Of a stretch of DNA of 64,000 nt, positions 36,840 through 45,516 are shown in pieces. A program made the translations under genes and the position numbers. Numbering within the stretch: the first letter of the stretch is position 1; each line of letters opens with the position of its first letter. Source of the stretch: Ignavibacteria bacterium (GTDB taxonomy: Bacteria; Bacteroidota; Ignavibacteria; UBA10030); assembly GCA_016873805.1 (NCBI GenBank), contig VGVZ01000002.1:1-64000 (forward strand), read 5' to 3'. Below the pieces are notes generated by a model. That model had not been told where the DNA came from. It made no database searches and saw nothing but the letters and a program-made list of their open reading frames with translations.

Positions 36840-37565
36840 TTATCCCATCTTCTGTTTTAACGCTGCGGCATACCGGCGGCTCATCTCGAGTGGAGATGCA
36901 ATGCCGATCAGATGGACGTGATAGGAATTCTTCCCCCATGGCTCCACCCGCTCGATGAATTCCATGTTCACCACGGTCGAGCGATGGATGCGGCAAAAAT
37001 GTTTTTCCGGCAATCGTTCTTCCCACTCCCCCAGCGGCTTGAGGACGAGCCCCTTTTTCCCTTCGTGTGTCGTCAGATCTGAATAATCTCCCGCGGCTTG
37101 AATCACAGCGATTGAACTCACTTTCAGAAACTTCAGGCGGTTGTTGATGGTAAGGAAGAGTGAATCGTCATATTCCAGATTCTTCCTTGGCACCGATCGC
37201 TGGGGTCCTTCTTTCACAGCCCGTTCGATGGCGGTCTGCAGACGATCCGGATTGACCGGTTTCAACAGGTAATCAACGGCATCGATTTCAAATGCACGGA
37301 TCGCGTATTCGTCAAACGCCGTTACGAAAATCACGTTTCCTCTCACCTCAGCCTTCTCGAGAAGATCGAATCCCGATTCGCCGGGCATCTGAATATCAAG
37401 AAATAGAAGATCCGGATCGGTCTCCTCAATCAGCTTTGCTGCCGAGGTCACACTGTCGGCCTCTCCCACGATTTCCACGTTGTCGTGTTCGGTCAGAAGG
37501 GAGCGCAAATCCTTTCTCGCAAGGCGCTCGTCATCAATGAGGACTGCCCGCAGTCTCTTTTTCAT
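36840..37565 (-). CDS. LytTR-family response regulator
   Basis: 241 residues from the ATG at 37565 (MKKRLRAVLIDDE). Receiver domain (1-120) with acidic pair D11-D12, phosphoacceptor D57 in LFLDIQMP and K in LLKPV. LytTR DNA-binding domain (about 140-240) with CRIHRSTVVNMEFIERV. It overlaps the upstream kinase gene by 32 bases, so the two form a LytS/LytR-type pair. Its stop codon abuts the 53-bp tandem array. Confidence 0.92.
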   Translation of the reverse strand: MKKRLRAVLIDDERLARKDLRSLLTEHDNVEIVGEADSVTSAAKLIEETDPDLLFLDIQMPGESGFDLLEKAEVRGNVIFVTAFDEYAIRAFEIDAVDYLLKPVNPDRLQTAIERAVKEGPQRSVPRKNLEYDDSLFLTINNRLKFLKVSSIAVIQAAGDYSDLTTHEGKKGLVLKPLGEWEERLPEKHFCRIHRSTVVNMEFIERVEPWGKNSYHVHLIGIASPLEMSRRYAAALKQKMG

Positions 37566-38637
37566 CCGCGTTCCTGTCGATCTGGTAGAGTTCAAGGTGG
37601 ACGTGCACTTGTCCATTCTTTTCATAGGTGTTCAGACGATGGCGTTTTGCATACGACTGTTCGAGCCGCATGCGAACGTTCTTCAATCCGCATCCCAATT
37701 CGTTATCGTGCTCACTCTCCTCGTCCATCCATCGTCCGGAATTCACCACCTCGATGTGAAGCGCTCCGTCGGTCATGACGGACGCAATCGATACACGTAC
37801 CGGCATCGTCCCGCTCTGCATCCCGTATTTCACCGCGTTTTCCACAAGGGGTTGAATCAGGAAGCCGGGAATCACGCATTGCGTTGTCTGTTGTTCGATC
37901 TCATACACGATCTCGAGCTTTTCTTCATACCTCTGTTTTTCGATTGCAAGGTAGTTCCGAACAGCGTCCAGCTCGTCACCGAGCGTGACATCCGTACGGT
38001 CTCTGCTCACCAAGGAGTACCGGAGAAACTCCGACAATCGTGTGACCACTTCCCGCGCGCGCGACGTATCTTCGTCAACGAGCGCTCTCACCGAGTTCAG
38101 CGCATTGAAGAGGAAGTGAGGGTTCAGCTGATACCGCAGCATCTGAAGCTGTGTTGTGTGGACAAGGGCGACCGCCCGATCCGCCTTCTCACGCTCCTTT
38201 TCCCAGTCGAGCCAGAATTTGATGCCGAAGTACAGCGCGCTCCAGACAAGTTTTTCCGGATAGATGAGCGCAATGAGACGCGCCGCAAGGGCAAATGTCA
38301 GATAGTACTCGACCCCCGCCATCCCCTTATACAAATACTGGATCAGGAGGAAGATCCCGAACCAAACCACCGTCATCGCAAACGATCCAAGAACGATACG
38401 CACGACGAGCGACGGCATGGGAAGTTCACGATACTTCACACGCCGGTAGTATTCCCGAAGCACCAGAGAAAGAAGGAATCCGGCCGCAATCTGCAGCAAG
38501 ATGTTGGAGATCATCACCCAGTGGAAACCGAAGGCCACGATATTGGAGACAAGGTGTCCAAGGGTGAAAATCGGCCAGCCGATGGCTTGATAGTGCCAGA
38601 AGGTCCATTCGCGAAGCCGTCTGACCCGGAACCTCAC
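37534..38637 (-). CDS. LytS/YehU-type sensor histidine kinase
   Basis: 367 residues: four membrane helices (about 1-135), then the His_kinase domain with LRYQLNPHFLFNALNS (H174) and HATPase motifs LVENAVKYG and GLKNVRMRLE. There is no periplasmic sensor domain. It would phosphorylate the LytTR regulator next door. Its start overlaps the end of a second, broken kinase gene (ATGA). Confidence 0.92.
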   Translation of the reverse strand: MRFRVRRLREWTFWHYQAIGWPIFTLGHLVSNIVAFGFHWVMISNILLQIAAGFLLSLVLREYYRRVKYRELPMPSLVVRIVLGSFAMTVVWFGIFLLIQYLYKGMAGVEYYLTFALAARLIALIYPEKLVWSALYFGIKFWLDWEKEREKADRAVALVHTTQLQMLRYQLNPHFLFNALNSVRALVDEDTSRAREVVTRLSEFLRYSLVSRDRTDVTLGDELDAVRNYLAIEKQRYEEKLEIVYEIEQQTTQCVIPGFLIQPLVENAVKYGMQSGTMPVRVSIASVMTDGALHIEVVNSGRWMDEESEHDNELGCGLKNVRMRLEQSYAKRHRLNTYEKNGQVHVHLELYQIDRNADEKETAGSPH

Positions 38638-39716
38638 GATCCTCCCTCCTCTGAAATCCTGTGGATATCGATCACGACATGAACTCCATCTTCATTCGAG
38701 CGTACCTCCAAGGTATGCTCCCCGGGATACGCGTTTTCCAATCTCAGCCTCACGTTGGAAAGACCCGTTCCGGTACTGCTCTTGAGATCGTCGTCTTCGT
38801 TGTGGACATACCACGATCCGGAATTCGCGACAACGATCCGAATCCCATCCCCCCGCCGTGATGCGCTGATCCGGATCTTCAGCGGGAGCGGACTCGACTT
38901 CATCCCGTATTTGATGGCATTCTCCACAAGCGGGTGGAGCAGAAATCCAAGGATGGGAACCTCCTCCGCGTCCGGTTAAACCTGGAACTCCACGAGAAGC
39001 TTATCTTCAAAGCGACGCTTCTCGATCGAGAGATAGTGCCGTACGGCTTCGAGTTCCTCTCTCAACGGAACAACGCCATGATCCCGGTGCACGAGGGAAT
39101 AACGGAGAAATTCCGACAACTCTGTGACCATCAGTTTGGCGTTTCGTTTGTCTTCACGGATCAGCACGCGCATCGAATTGAGCGCGTTGAACAGGAAGTG
39201 AGGGTTGAGTTGATAGCGAAGCATTTGGAGCTGAGCGCGTTGCGCAAGAAGCGTCGCCTCGCGCGCCCGCTGCCGTTCATCCTCCCAATCGCGCCAGTAC
39301 TTGATTCCAAAATAAAGGGAGCTCCATCCCAACCAGATCGGAATGAAGTAGTTGATCCAACGAAGGGCGATGCGATAGTTCAGATACGGCAGGGCGTATG
39401 CGGGGCTCTTGGCCACATACCAGAGCGACACGATAATCCCGTACCAGATGATGGTGAAGATCGCCGACCAGATCATGACGTAACCGAACAGCACCGGAAT
39501 GGAGAGACGCTTGTAATCGACACGTTTGTAGATTTCTCGCAGGAGAAGAGAAAGAACAAACGCGAAGGGGATTTCAAGCGACTCCACGAAGAAATCGTAC
39601 GCCGTCACTTCTCTCAGGCTCATCAGCACGAAATCAGCCAGCCAGAAGAGGCTCCATCCAGCGATCTGATAATGCCAGAAGGAAAGTGATCGGAATATGG
39701 GCGGATGTGGCTTCAT
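38634..39716 (-). pseudogene. LytS-type histidine kinase interrupted by in-frame TAA
   Basis: The first part (39716-38976, 246 residues) has four membrane helices and the His box LRYQLNPHFLFNALNS, and stops at a TAA (38978-38976) after LLVEFQV. The same frame continues with PDAEEVPILGFLLHPLVENAIKYG in spirit (motif LVENAIKYG), then GTGLSNVRLRLENAY, to 38634. The two parts join without a frameshift into one kinase of about 360 residues, paralogous to 37534-38637. A nonsense mutation or base error separates the phosphoacceptor and ATPase domains. Confidence 0.82.
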
Positions 39717-39938
39717 GTCCAGAGCGATGGGGTTTTCCCTGAATGACGTTCGATTTGGGCGAGATGTGCTCTCTCAATATGCGTCTTTTCCAAGAAAGAG
39801 AGAAGGGATGATAGGCAAGCGGCGCCCGCAGCCGGCAAACGGACGATAAAAAAGACAAACGGTGTGAGGGAAAAATTTCTCTGGAAAGGGTTTCTCACGC
39901 GATCACCATCGTGCTTCTTGCCCGTCGCGGCTGATCAT

Positions 39939-39979
39939 GGGGTGGACGATGGGTGATCTTTGAGACATGCGTCCACCCC
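39939..39979. repeat. Inverted repeat downstream of the HEAT gene
   Basis: GGGGTGGACG (39939-39948) and CGTCCACCCC (39970-39979) form a perfect 10-base stem with a 21-base loop. It lies 20 bases past the stop of the minus-strand HEAT gene, but lacks a U run, so a terminator role is only possible. Confidence 0.5.
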
Positions 39980-39999
39980 CCTGATGTCACGAAGTGACG

Positions 40000-40452
40000 T
40001 TACTGTGTGGCAAGATTCAAATGGCGCGGGAGCTTTGGCACGAACTCGAATGTCCCCTCGGTTACGAGAATATTGTAGAACCACGCACAGGAAATTCGAA
40101 CTTTTTCGCTCGGATCGAAACGGACGGCCTGCCTAACCGCGTAGACTCCTCGTGCATCCCCTATTCTGCAAAGCGCCCATGCTGCCGCGATGCGGCAACA
40201 CTCATCTCCGTCTCGCATGTGGAGAAGCGCCATGAGGGGAATGATGGCCTTTGATGATTCGAAATCCCCCAGTCGATACGCACAGCTTCGGTGCAGACCG
40301 CAGACATCTGACTGCAATCCGACGAGCAGGTTATCAACTGCCTGATTGTATTTTTCCTTGCCGATTTGCTCTCTGACGTTCGATGCCTCGGCCGGCATGA
40401 CCACAATCAACGTCAGGGCAAGTGTTCCCAACATCGTGATGGCTTGTGTCAT
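40000..40452 (-). CDS. Secreted HEAT-repeat protein
   Basis: 150 residues from the ATG at 40452 behind AGGAGG. Signal peptide (LGTLALTLIVVMPAEAS), then two or three HEAT-like repeats (LGDFESSKAIIPLMALL, IGDARGVYAVRQAV). HEAT repeats serve as protein-binding scaffolds; partner unknown. Confidence 0.72.
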   Translation of the reverse strand: MTQAITMLGTLALTLIVVMPAEASNVREQIGKEKYNQAVDNLLVGLQSDVCGLHRSCAYRLGDFESSKAIIPLMALLHMRDGDECCRIAAAWALCRIGDARGVYAVRQAVRFDPSEKVRISCAWFYNILVTEGTFEFVPKLPRHLNLATQ

Positions 40453-41057
40453 GATATCCTCCTGCGCAGTGCTCATGGTTGATGTGAAAAAGCTTCAAGC
40501 AGCTTCTGATTGTCCTACGGAAGGGTTTTTGCCGAATTCCGGTCCATGTCGACGAGCGGTCGACCCTTTCCGCCGGGCGGTATCTGCATGCAGCGATCGG
40601 CTGTGGCGTCTGAAACACTGAGCTTGCTCAGGCGTCTAACAGGTTGTTGAAAAACGAGGTCCAATGTCATTCTGAATCCCGCTGTTTATTAGCGGGATGA
40701 AGAATCTGACTCATAAAGCGAGATTCTTCAGTCGCTTCCCTGCCTGCCCACCTTCGGCGGGTGAACCGGCAGGCAGGGCTCCTTCAGAATGACAGAAGAA
40801 TACTTTTTCAACAACCTGCTAAGCGACATGAGAGCATTCTCCCATCCGGTCAGTACGTCTGAGCGGCCAAATTCGGAATTCTTCCTGCTATCCATCCAGT
40901 ATCCCCGCTTGATCGCCGTTCAGCGAAGTGTCCTACCGTTTGTCGATAATCAATTTCATCTCGCGGACTCGTTCTCTAGATTGCCATTCGAACAACGCCC
41001 CGATTGTCTCACGCATCGCAATCCGGAGGCGAGACCACTTCGAGGAGCTCTGTTGCC
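40453..41057. other. Intergenic region containing a MITE-like element
   Basis: About 600 bases; bases 40639-40819 are the MITE-like element. The flanks (40453-40638 and 40820-41057) show no recognisable gene. Confidence 0.5.
40639..40819. mobile_element. MITE-like element with TA flanks
   Basis: A 181-base segment with 16-base terminal inverted repeats, ACAGGTTGTTGAAAAA on the left and TTTTTCAACAACCTGC on the right. Inner matches GTCATTCTGAA/TTCAGAATGAC extend the symmetry. TA dinucleotides flank both ends (40637-40638 and 40820-40821), as for Tc1/mariner-IS630-type insertion. An internal hairpin CCTGCCTGCC...GGCAGGCAGG is present. No reading frame for a transposase, so it would need one in trans. 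Confidence 0.72.
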
Positions 41058-41288
41058 ATGATCTCGCGTGTGGAAAAAATCGATCAGAATTTCACGTGTC
41101 CGCACTGCGGAGAGACCACCGAGTCGATCTGGATTATCACCTACCGTTCCTACCAATACCTCCGGTACGTTTACCTCTGTGGTGTCTGCACGAGGGTCCT
41201 GAAAGTGACGCGCGAGAGGGATGCGGATGAAACTTTTTGTCCGCCGCCTCCGAATCATGGAGTGTCTCCTCAACCCTCTCATCCATGA
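41058..41288 (+). CDS. Small zinc-ribbon protein
   Basis: 76 residues from the ATG at 41058 behind GAGG. Two CxxC pairs, CPHCGE and CGVC, about 24 residues apart, make a zinc ribbon. Between them lie several Tyr residues (TYRSYQYLRYVY). Function unknown. Confidence 0.6.
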   Translation: MISRVEKIDQNFTCPHCGETTESIWIITYRSYQYLRYVYLCGVCTRVLKVTRERDADETFCPPPPNHGVSPQPSHP

Positions 41289-41362
41289 GCGCAATCTGTG
41301 CGAGTGTGATCCACAACGATTGTGTCTGAGAATGCGTGATCACATTTGCTCGCGGATGAACA

Positions 41363-41512
41363 ATGGAATCATGGAGGAAGAAACCAGGAGAACAACGCTC
41401 GCACACCACCGGTCGCGGTTCGAGAAAACCATACGGTGCCATTGTCTTGCTCGGCCTCGCGCTTCTGTCGGCGGCTCTCTATGTCATTCTCCGACTGGCA
41501 TCGCTTCCATAG
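41363..41512 (+). CDS. Very short single-helix membrane protein
   Basis: 49 codons: a basic N terminus (ESWRKKPGEQRSH) followed by one hydrophobic helix (AIVLLGLALLSAALYVILRL). The ribosome site is weak. It has a sensible membrane-protein layout but is short enough to be chance. Confidence 0.38.
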   Translation: MESWRKKPGEQRSHTTGRGSRKPYGAIVLLGLALLSAALYVILRLASLP

Positions 41513-41612
41513 GGTTGAGGTGTGAACAACAGTCACATTCGGTTCTTCGTTGAACAGACGATCCTCTGTTTAACTCAGAATCAGACAAAACGTACCGACC
41601 GGAGGTTACGCC

Positions 41613-41948
41613 ATGAGAATCATTCCGTTGTTCCTTGCTCTCATCGTCGCTGCGTGCGCGATTTCGAAAGTCGTCTCCTACGCACCGCCGGGCACAGATG
41701 AGCACAGCTGGCAAATCAATGTCGAAAAGAGTACAATTGGTCAGAGATTCACCGTCACCATCGACGACTCTACCGTGATCCAGAAATCGGCTGCTTTGTT
41801 CACGGGTAGTCTCCAGACTCAGACCACGTACAAGGGATATGAGGTGAAGCTCCTGGTTACCCATTTGACGACATACCCCGGGTATTCGCCACGATACGAG
41901 GCGACGGTGTTTGTCAACAACGATGAGGCCGCGAAGTTTACGTTTTGA
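41613..41948 (+). CDS. Small lipoprotein or secreted protein
   Basis: 111 residues; the signal LFLALIVAAC has a plausible lipobox (Cys15). The mature region is beta-rich (FTVTIDDSTVIQKSAALF, KGYEVKLLVTHL), like small immunoglobulin-fold periplasmic proteins. GGAGG precedes the ATG. Unknown family. Confidence 0.65.
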   Translation: MRIIPLFLALIVAACAISKVVSYAPPGTDEHSWQINVEKSTIGQRFTVTIDDSTVIQKSAALFTGSLQTQTTYKGYEVKLLVTHLTTYPGYSPRYEATVFVNNDEAAKFTF

Positions 41949-42021
41949 TGGACCCTGCGGATCCAAAACCAGCGAAGATGAATCATAATCCCGCGAGCGG
42001 GTTTATTTTGAGGAGCAATCC

Positions 42022-44172
42022 ATGCGGTTCTCTCATCTATCTCTTCGCCTCTCCCTTTTTTCATTCTTCCTTTTTCTTTTTTCCTTCTCGCCGCTGTTGG
42101 CGAGCGAGCCCTTTCAACCGCTCCGCACCGACAATCCGCCTGTCATCGACGGCAAGCTGAATGATCCTATCTGGCAGTCGGCGCCGGTGATCACCGGTTT
42201 CAAAACTTGGCGCCCTGATTGGGCAAAGGATCTCTCGGAAAAGACCGACGTGTTGATGGTGTATGACTCGGAAAATCTCTACTTCGCGTTCCGGTGTTTC
42301 GATCGAGAGCCGCAGAAGATTAAGGCCTCTGTGACAAGCCGCGACAAGATGTTCTCCGACGATTGGATCTGCATCAATCTCGATTCGTTCGGCGACCAGC
42401 AGTCGCTCTACGGTTTTTATGTCAATCCGCTCGGCATTCAGGGAGACTCGCGGGCGACGGGAACAAACGAAGACAAAAGTTTCGATGCTGTCTGGTATAG
42501 CGCGGGAAAAATTACCAGCGATGGGTATGTCATCGAGGTTCAGATCCCTGTGAAAAGCATCCGGTTTTCGGAAAAGAATCCCGTCACAATGGGAGTCATT
42601 TTTGAGAGGCACATTTCTCGCCGATCCGAAGCCGGCACGTATCCTCCCCTCGATCCCGCCAAAGGATATGCCTGGCTCACCCAGATGCACCCGATGATTT
42701 ATCATGACATCAAGCCGTTTGTGCTCCTGGAAATCCTTCCGGCTCTCACCTACAGTCACCGAGAGAAGGCTAACCAGGGGAGACTGGTGAATGAGGAACA
42801 GAAGGGAGAGTTTGGGATCACGGTTAAGTACGGCATCACGCAAGACCTTATCCTGGATGCAACGCTGAATCCCGATTTCAGTCAGGTGGAGGCAGATGCC
42901 GGACAGGTCGATGTGAATTTGCGGTACAACCTGTTCTATCCGGAGAAACGGCCCTTCTTCCTCGAAGGGAGCGAGCAGTTCCTGGTCACCGGCAGTCCAA
43001 ATCTCATTTACACCCGTACGATTGTCAATCCGTTGATCGCGGCGAAAGTAACGGGGAAGATCGCGGAGAAGCAGTCTATTGCCTCTCTGTACGCGATGGA
43101 TGAACTTTACGATACGACGCCGGGCGGCAGGTATGCATATGTCGGCATTGTTCGCTTCAAACAGGCGTTGAGCGGCGACGGCTACATCGCGGGCATGGGC
43201 GCAGTCAGAGAGACGAAACCACATGTGAACGGGATGGGAGGAATTGACGGACTTATTCGATTGACACAGTCGAGCAGACTCGCGTTTCAGGGGCTTCTCT
43301 CTCACACAGGCGATGATCCCACATCATCGACCGAACGGGGCCACAAGTACGAACTGACGTACGATTATGAGGAACGAAGTCTCCGGTACGGAGGGGCATT
43401 CGGGAGAATCTCCGACAATTTCGTTGCCGAGATGGGGTACGTTCCCCGTCCCGGCATTATGTATGTGGAAGGATATGTCAATCCGCGATTCTATCCGTCA
43501 AGCGAACTCGTCCGGAGGGTATCGATCTTCACCGGTTCGCGACAGTACAAAGACCTTCCAAGTGGAATCTGGGAAAATGGATACGATCTGTCGATATCGG
43601 CACTCGTCGGCCCCACCGTCAGCGTATCGGCGTTCGCCGCTGTACAGACCGAAGTGTTTGCAGGCAAAGAGTTCAACACGAATACCGTTCAGGGATCGCT
43701 CAGTTCACAGGCAACCAGAGACCTCTACGTTGGACTGAGCGCCCAACACGGAAATGCGATCTACTACTCGGCAAATCCATATGGGGGATACGGTCACCGA
43801 GGCACACTCAGCATTCGGTATCAGCCGTGGGATAACCTCTCTGCGGAATACACGCTCACATTCAACGACTTCAGCAGATCATCCGATTCCAAGCTGATCT
43901 ATGAGTACACGATTTCGCGATTAAGGACAACGTACCAGTTCAACAAGTATTTGTTCTTCCGCGGAATCGTCGAGTACAACAACTATCGGAAACGAATGCT
44001 CACCGATCTGCTGGCGTCATTCACCTACATTCCCGGGACAGTGATGCATCTCGGATACGGTTCCCTTTATGAGCGGATTCGCTGGGAGGAAAGCAGATAC
44101 GTTCCCACCGATCGGTTCCTTGAGACGAAACGCGGGTTGTTTTTTAAGGCATCGTATCTCTGGAGGTTGTAG
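42022..44172 (+). CDS. CBM9-like / DUF5916 outer-membrane protein
   Basis: 716 residues: signal peptide (SLFSFFLFLFSFSPLLAS), a CBM9-like beta domain (about 32-210) with PPVIDGKLNDPIWQSA and DSENLYFAFRCFD, then the DUF5916 region with TLNPDFSQVEADAGQVDVN and FYPEKRPFFLEG. The C-terminal part ends in FFKASYLWRL, typical of an outer-membrane barrel. The family is common in Bacteroidota and relatives; it may act in carbohydrate or ligand binding at the surface. Confidence 0.88.
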   Translation: MRFSHLSLRLSLFSFFLFLFSFSPLLASEPFQPLRTDNPPVIDGKLNDPIWQSAPVITGFKTWRPDWAKDLSEKTDVLMVYDSENLYFAFRCFDREPQKIKASVTSRDKMFSDDWICINLDSFGDQQSLYGFYVNPLGIQGDSRATGTNEDKSFDAVWYSAGKITSDGYVIEVQIPVKSIRFSEKNPVTMGVIFERHISRRSEAGTYPPLDPAKGYAWLTQMHPMIYHDIKPFVLLEILPALTYSHREKANQGRLVNEEQKGEFGITVKYGITQDLILDATLNPDFSQVEADAGQVDVNLRYNLFYPEKRPFFLEGSEQFLVTGSPNLIYTRTIVNPLIAAKVTGKIAEKQSIASLYAMDELYDTTPGGRYAYVGIVRFKQALSGDGYIAGMGAVRETKPHVNGMGGIDGLIRLTQSSRLAFQGLLSHTGDDPTSSTERGHKYELTYDYEERSLRYGGAFGRISDNFVAEMGYVPRPGIMYVEGYVNPRFYPSSELVRRVSIFTGSRQYKDLPSGIWENGYDLSISALVGPTVSVSAFAAVQTEVFAGKEFNTNTVQGSLSSQATRDLYVGLSAQHGNAIYYSANPYGGYGHRGTLSIRYQPWDNLSAEYTLTFNDFSRSSDSKLIYEYTISRLRTTYQFNKYLFFRGIVEYNNYRKRMLTDLLASFTYIPGTVMHLGYGSLYERIRWEESRYVPTDRFLETKRGLFFKASYLWRL

Positions 44173-44188
44173 GGAAAGAGATTGATAT

Positions 44189-44383
44189 TTGAATGATGCG
44201 GGGGAAATCGATGAGTTCATCATCCATGTTATACCGACGTTCATCGGCGAGGGGATCCCGTTGATGCAACCTCGATATCGCAACATCCCGCTGAAGCTGA
44301 AATCGACGCGTCGTTTCGGCGACGGAGTTGTCCGGTTGCACTATGAAGTGATTCGCAACACAAAGGAGGCGCGGAAGAGGTAG
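44189..44383 (+). pseudogene. C-terminal remnant of a dihydrofolate-reductase-family protein
   Basis: 64 residues that match the end of RibD-C/DHFR-family reductases: IDEFIIHVIPTFIGEGIPL, then VRLHYEVI. The nucleotide-binding first part is absent, an in-frame TGA precedes it, and no good start exists. A leftover from a deletion. Confidence 0.65.
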
Positions 44384-44432
44384 GAGGGTGGATTCTCTTC
44401 CGGTTTCTGCGCGGTTCTCGTCGTTTCGTTTG

Positions 44433-44466
44433 AACCGCAGAGGACGCTAGGATTCGCGGAGGCAGC
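44433..44466 (+). repeat. Partial copy of the CGCAGAG-type repeat
   Basis: AACCGCAGAGGACGC...CGCGGAGGC matches one arm of the dyad at 22110-22178. It sits between the reductase remnant and the methyltransferase gene, just before its start. Confidence 0.4.
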
Positions 44467-44474
44467 AGAAGTTG

Positions 44475-44999
44475 ATGACCAAGATTATCATTTTTCTCCT
44501 CTTGACAGCTGGCATGGTCGCTGTGAGCTGGCGATCGTTTGCCGATCCCCTCAAGCACGGTTTCTTCCGATTTTTCGCGTTTGAATCTCTTTTCGTCCTC
44601 ATCTTGCTAAATGTCGATCACTGGTTCGTCGATCCTTTTTCACCGGTGCACATCACTTCATGGTGTTTGCTTCTCGCCTCCCTTCTTCTCGCAATTCATG
44701 GGTTCTCCTTGCTGTTCGAGGTTGGCAAACCGAAGGATGATTTTGAAGACACCACGGTGCTTGTCCGAACCGGAGCGTACAAATATATTCGTCATCCGCT
44801 CTACAGCTCGCTCTTGATCGGGAGCTGGGGGGTGTTTCTGAAAGATCCCTCCCAACTGGCGACAGCACTCGCTCTCGCCGCGTCTGCGTTTTTGTTTCTG
44901 ACGGCGAGAGTTGAGGAAGTGGAAAATCTCAGAAAGTTCGGTCAGGAGTATGAGTCATATATGAAGACAACGAAAATGTTTGTTCCGTTCGTCTTCTGA
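44475..44999 (+). CDS. Isoprenylcysteine/phospholipid methyltransferase-like membrane protein
   Basis: 174 residues from the ATG at 44475 (a TTG at 44472 is possible). Four or five membrane helices with the ICMT/PEMT motif GAYKYIRHPLYSSLL and the C-terminal EEVENLRKFGQEYESY, which contact the methyl donor. Substrate unknown. Confidence 0.85.
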   Translation: MTKIIIFLLLTAGMVAVSWRSFADPLKHGFFRFFAFESLFVLILLNVDHWFVDPFSPVHITSWCLLLASLLLAIHGFSLLFEVGKPKDDFEDTTVLVRTGAYKYIRHPLYSSLLIGSWGVFLKDPSQLATALALAASAFLFLTARVEEVENLRKFGQEYESYMKTTKMFVPFVF

Positions 45000-45516
45000 C
45001 GTGGGGGAACCTCGATGGGTTTTGTTGAATCATCAACGGGGTTGACCCGCGAGCGAAATTCGAGGAATACGACAATCTGTGTTCATTCCCGGCATTGTTT
45101 CATCGAAAGAATGAGAACTTCTTTCGCTTCGCCGTTTCCGCGTCTATTGATTTCTTTTCATCTTCCATCGTCGGCCGGTGCAACATTCGGTTCTCCAACG
45201 GCACTTGGGAGTTCCGCGTTCCTTCATCCTGAGATGCGGAAACACACGCGAGCATTTTGCGTCATGAGTTGCACTCCGTACGCTCAAGTTGTATATTCCT
45301 CCGTCCACAGAATTTTTCCTGCGTTGCAGGTCGATCACTGTCAGGAAGATCGTGCGATCCCAATTCCTCCCAACCCACTCCTCCCCCCGTCGCCGGATAG
45401 CATCTGCGTGGTTTCGCGCTCCTGCTGTTATCGATTCCGACGAATCGACCATCTTCTCGGTTGCTCCACCAAAGTCCAGCGTTTTGCCACACCACATCAT
45501 CAAAGGAGAGGCTTCA
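45000..45516. other. Long leader of the receptor gene
   Basis: 517 bases without a convincing gene. It holds the promoter at 45269-45297, which would give a 5' untranslated region of about 210 bases before the ATG at 45517. I see no known riboswitch pattern. Confidence 0.5.
45269..45297 (+). promoter_or_regulatory. Sigma70-like promoter of the TonB-dependent receptor
   Basis: TTGCAC (45269-45274), 17-base spacer, TATATT (45292-45297). Confidence 0.5.

Noticed and set aside
42061-43305. 414-codon minus-strand frame
   Set aside because: Antisense to the CBM9/DUF5916 gene; composition reflects codon bias of that gene.
45289-45516. Upstream extension of the TonB-dependent receptor
   Set aside because: Lacks a ribosome site and hides the signal peptide; the ATG at 45517 has AAAGGAGAGG.
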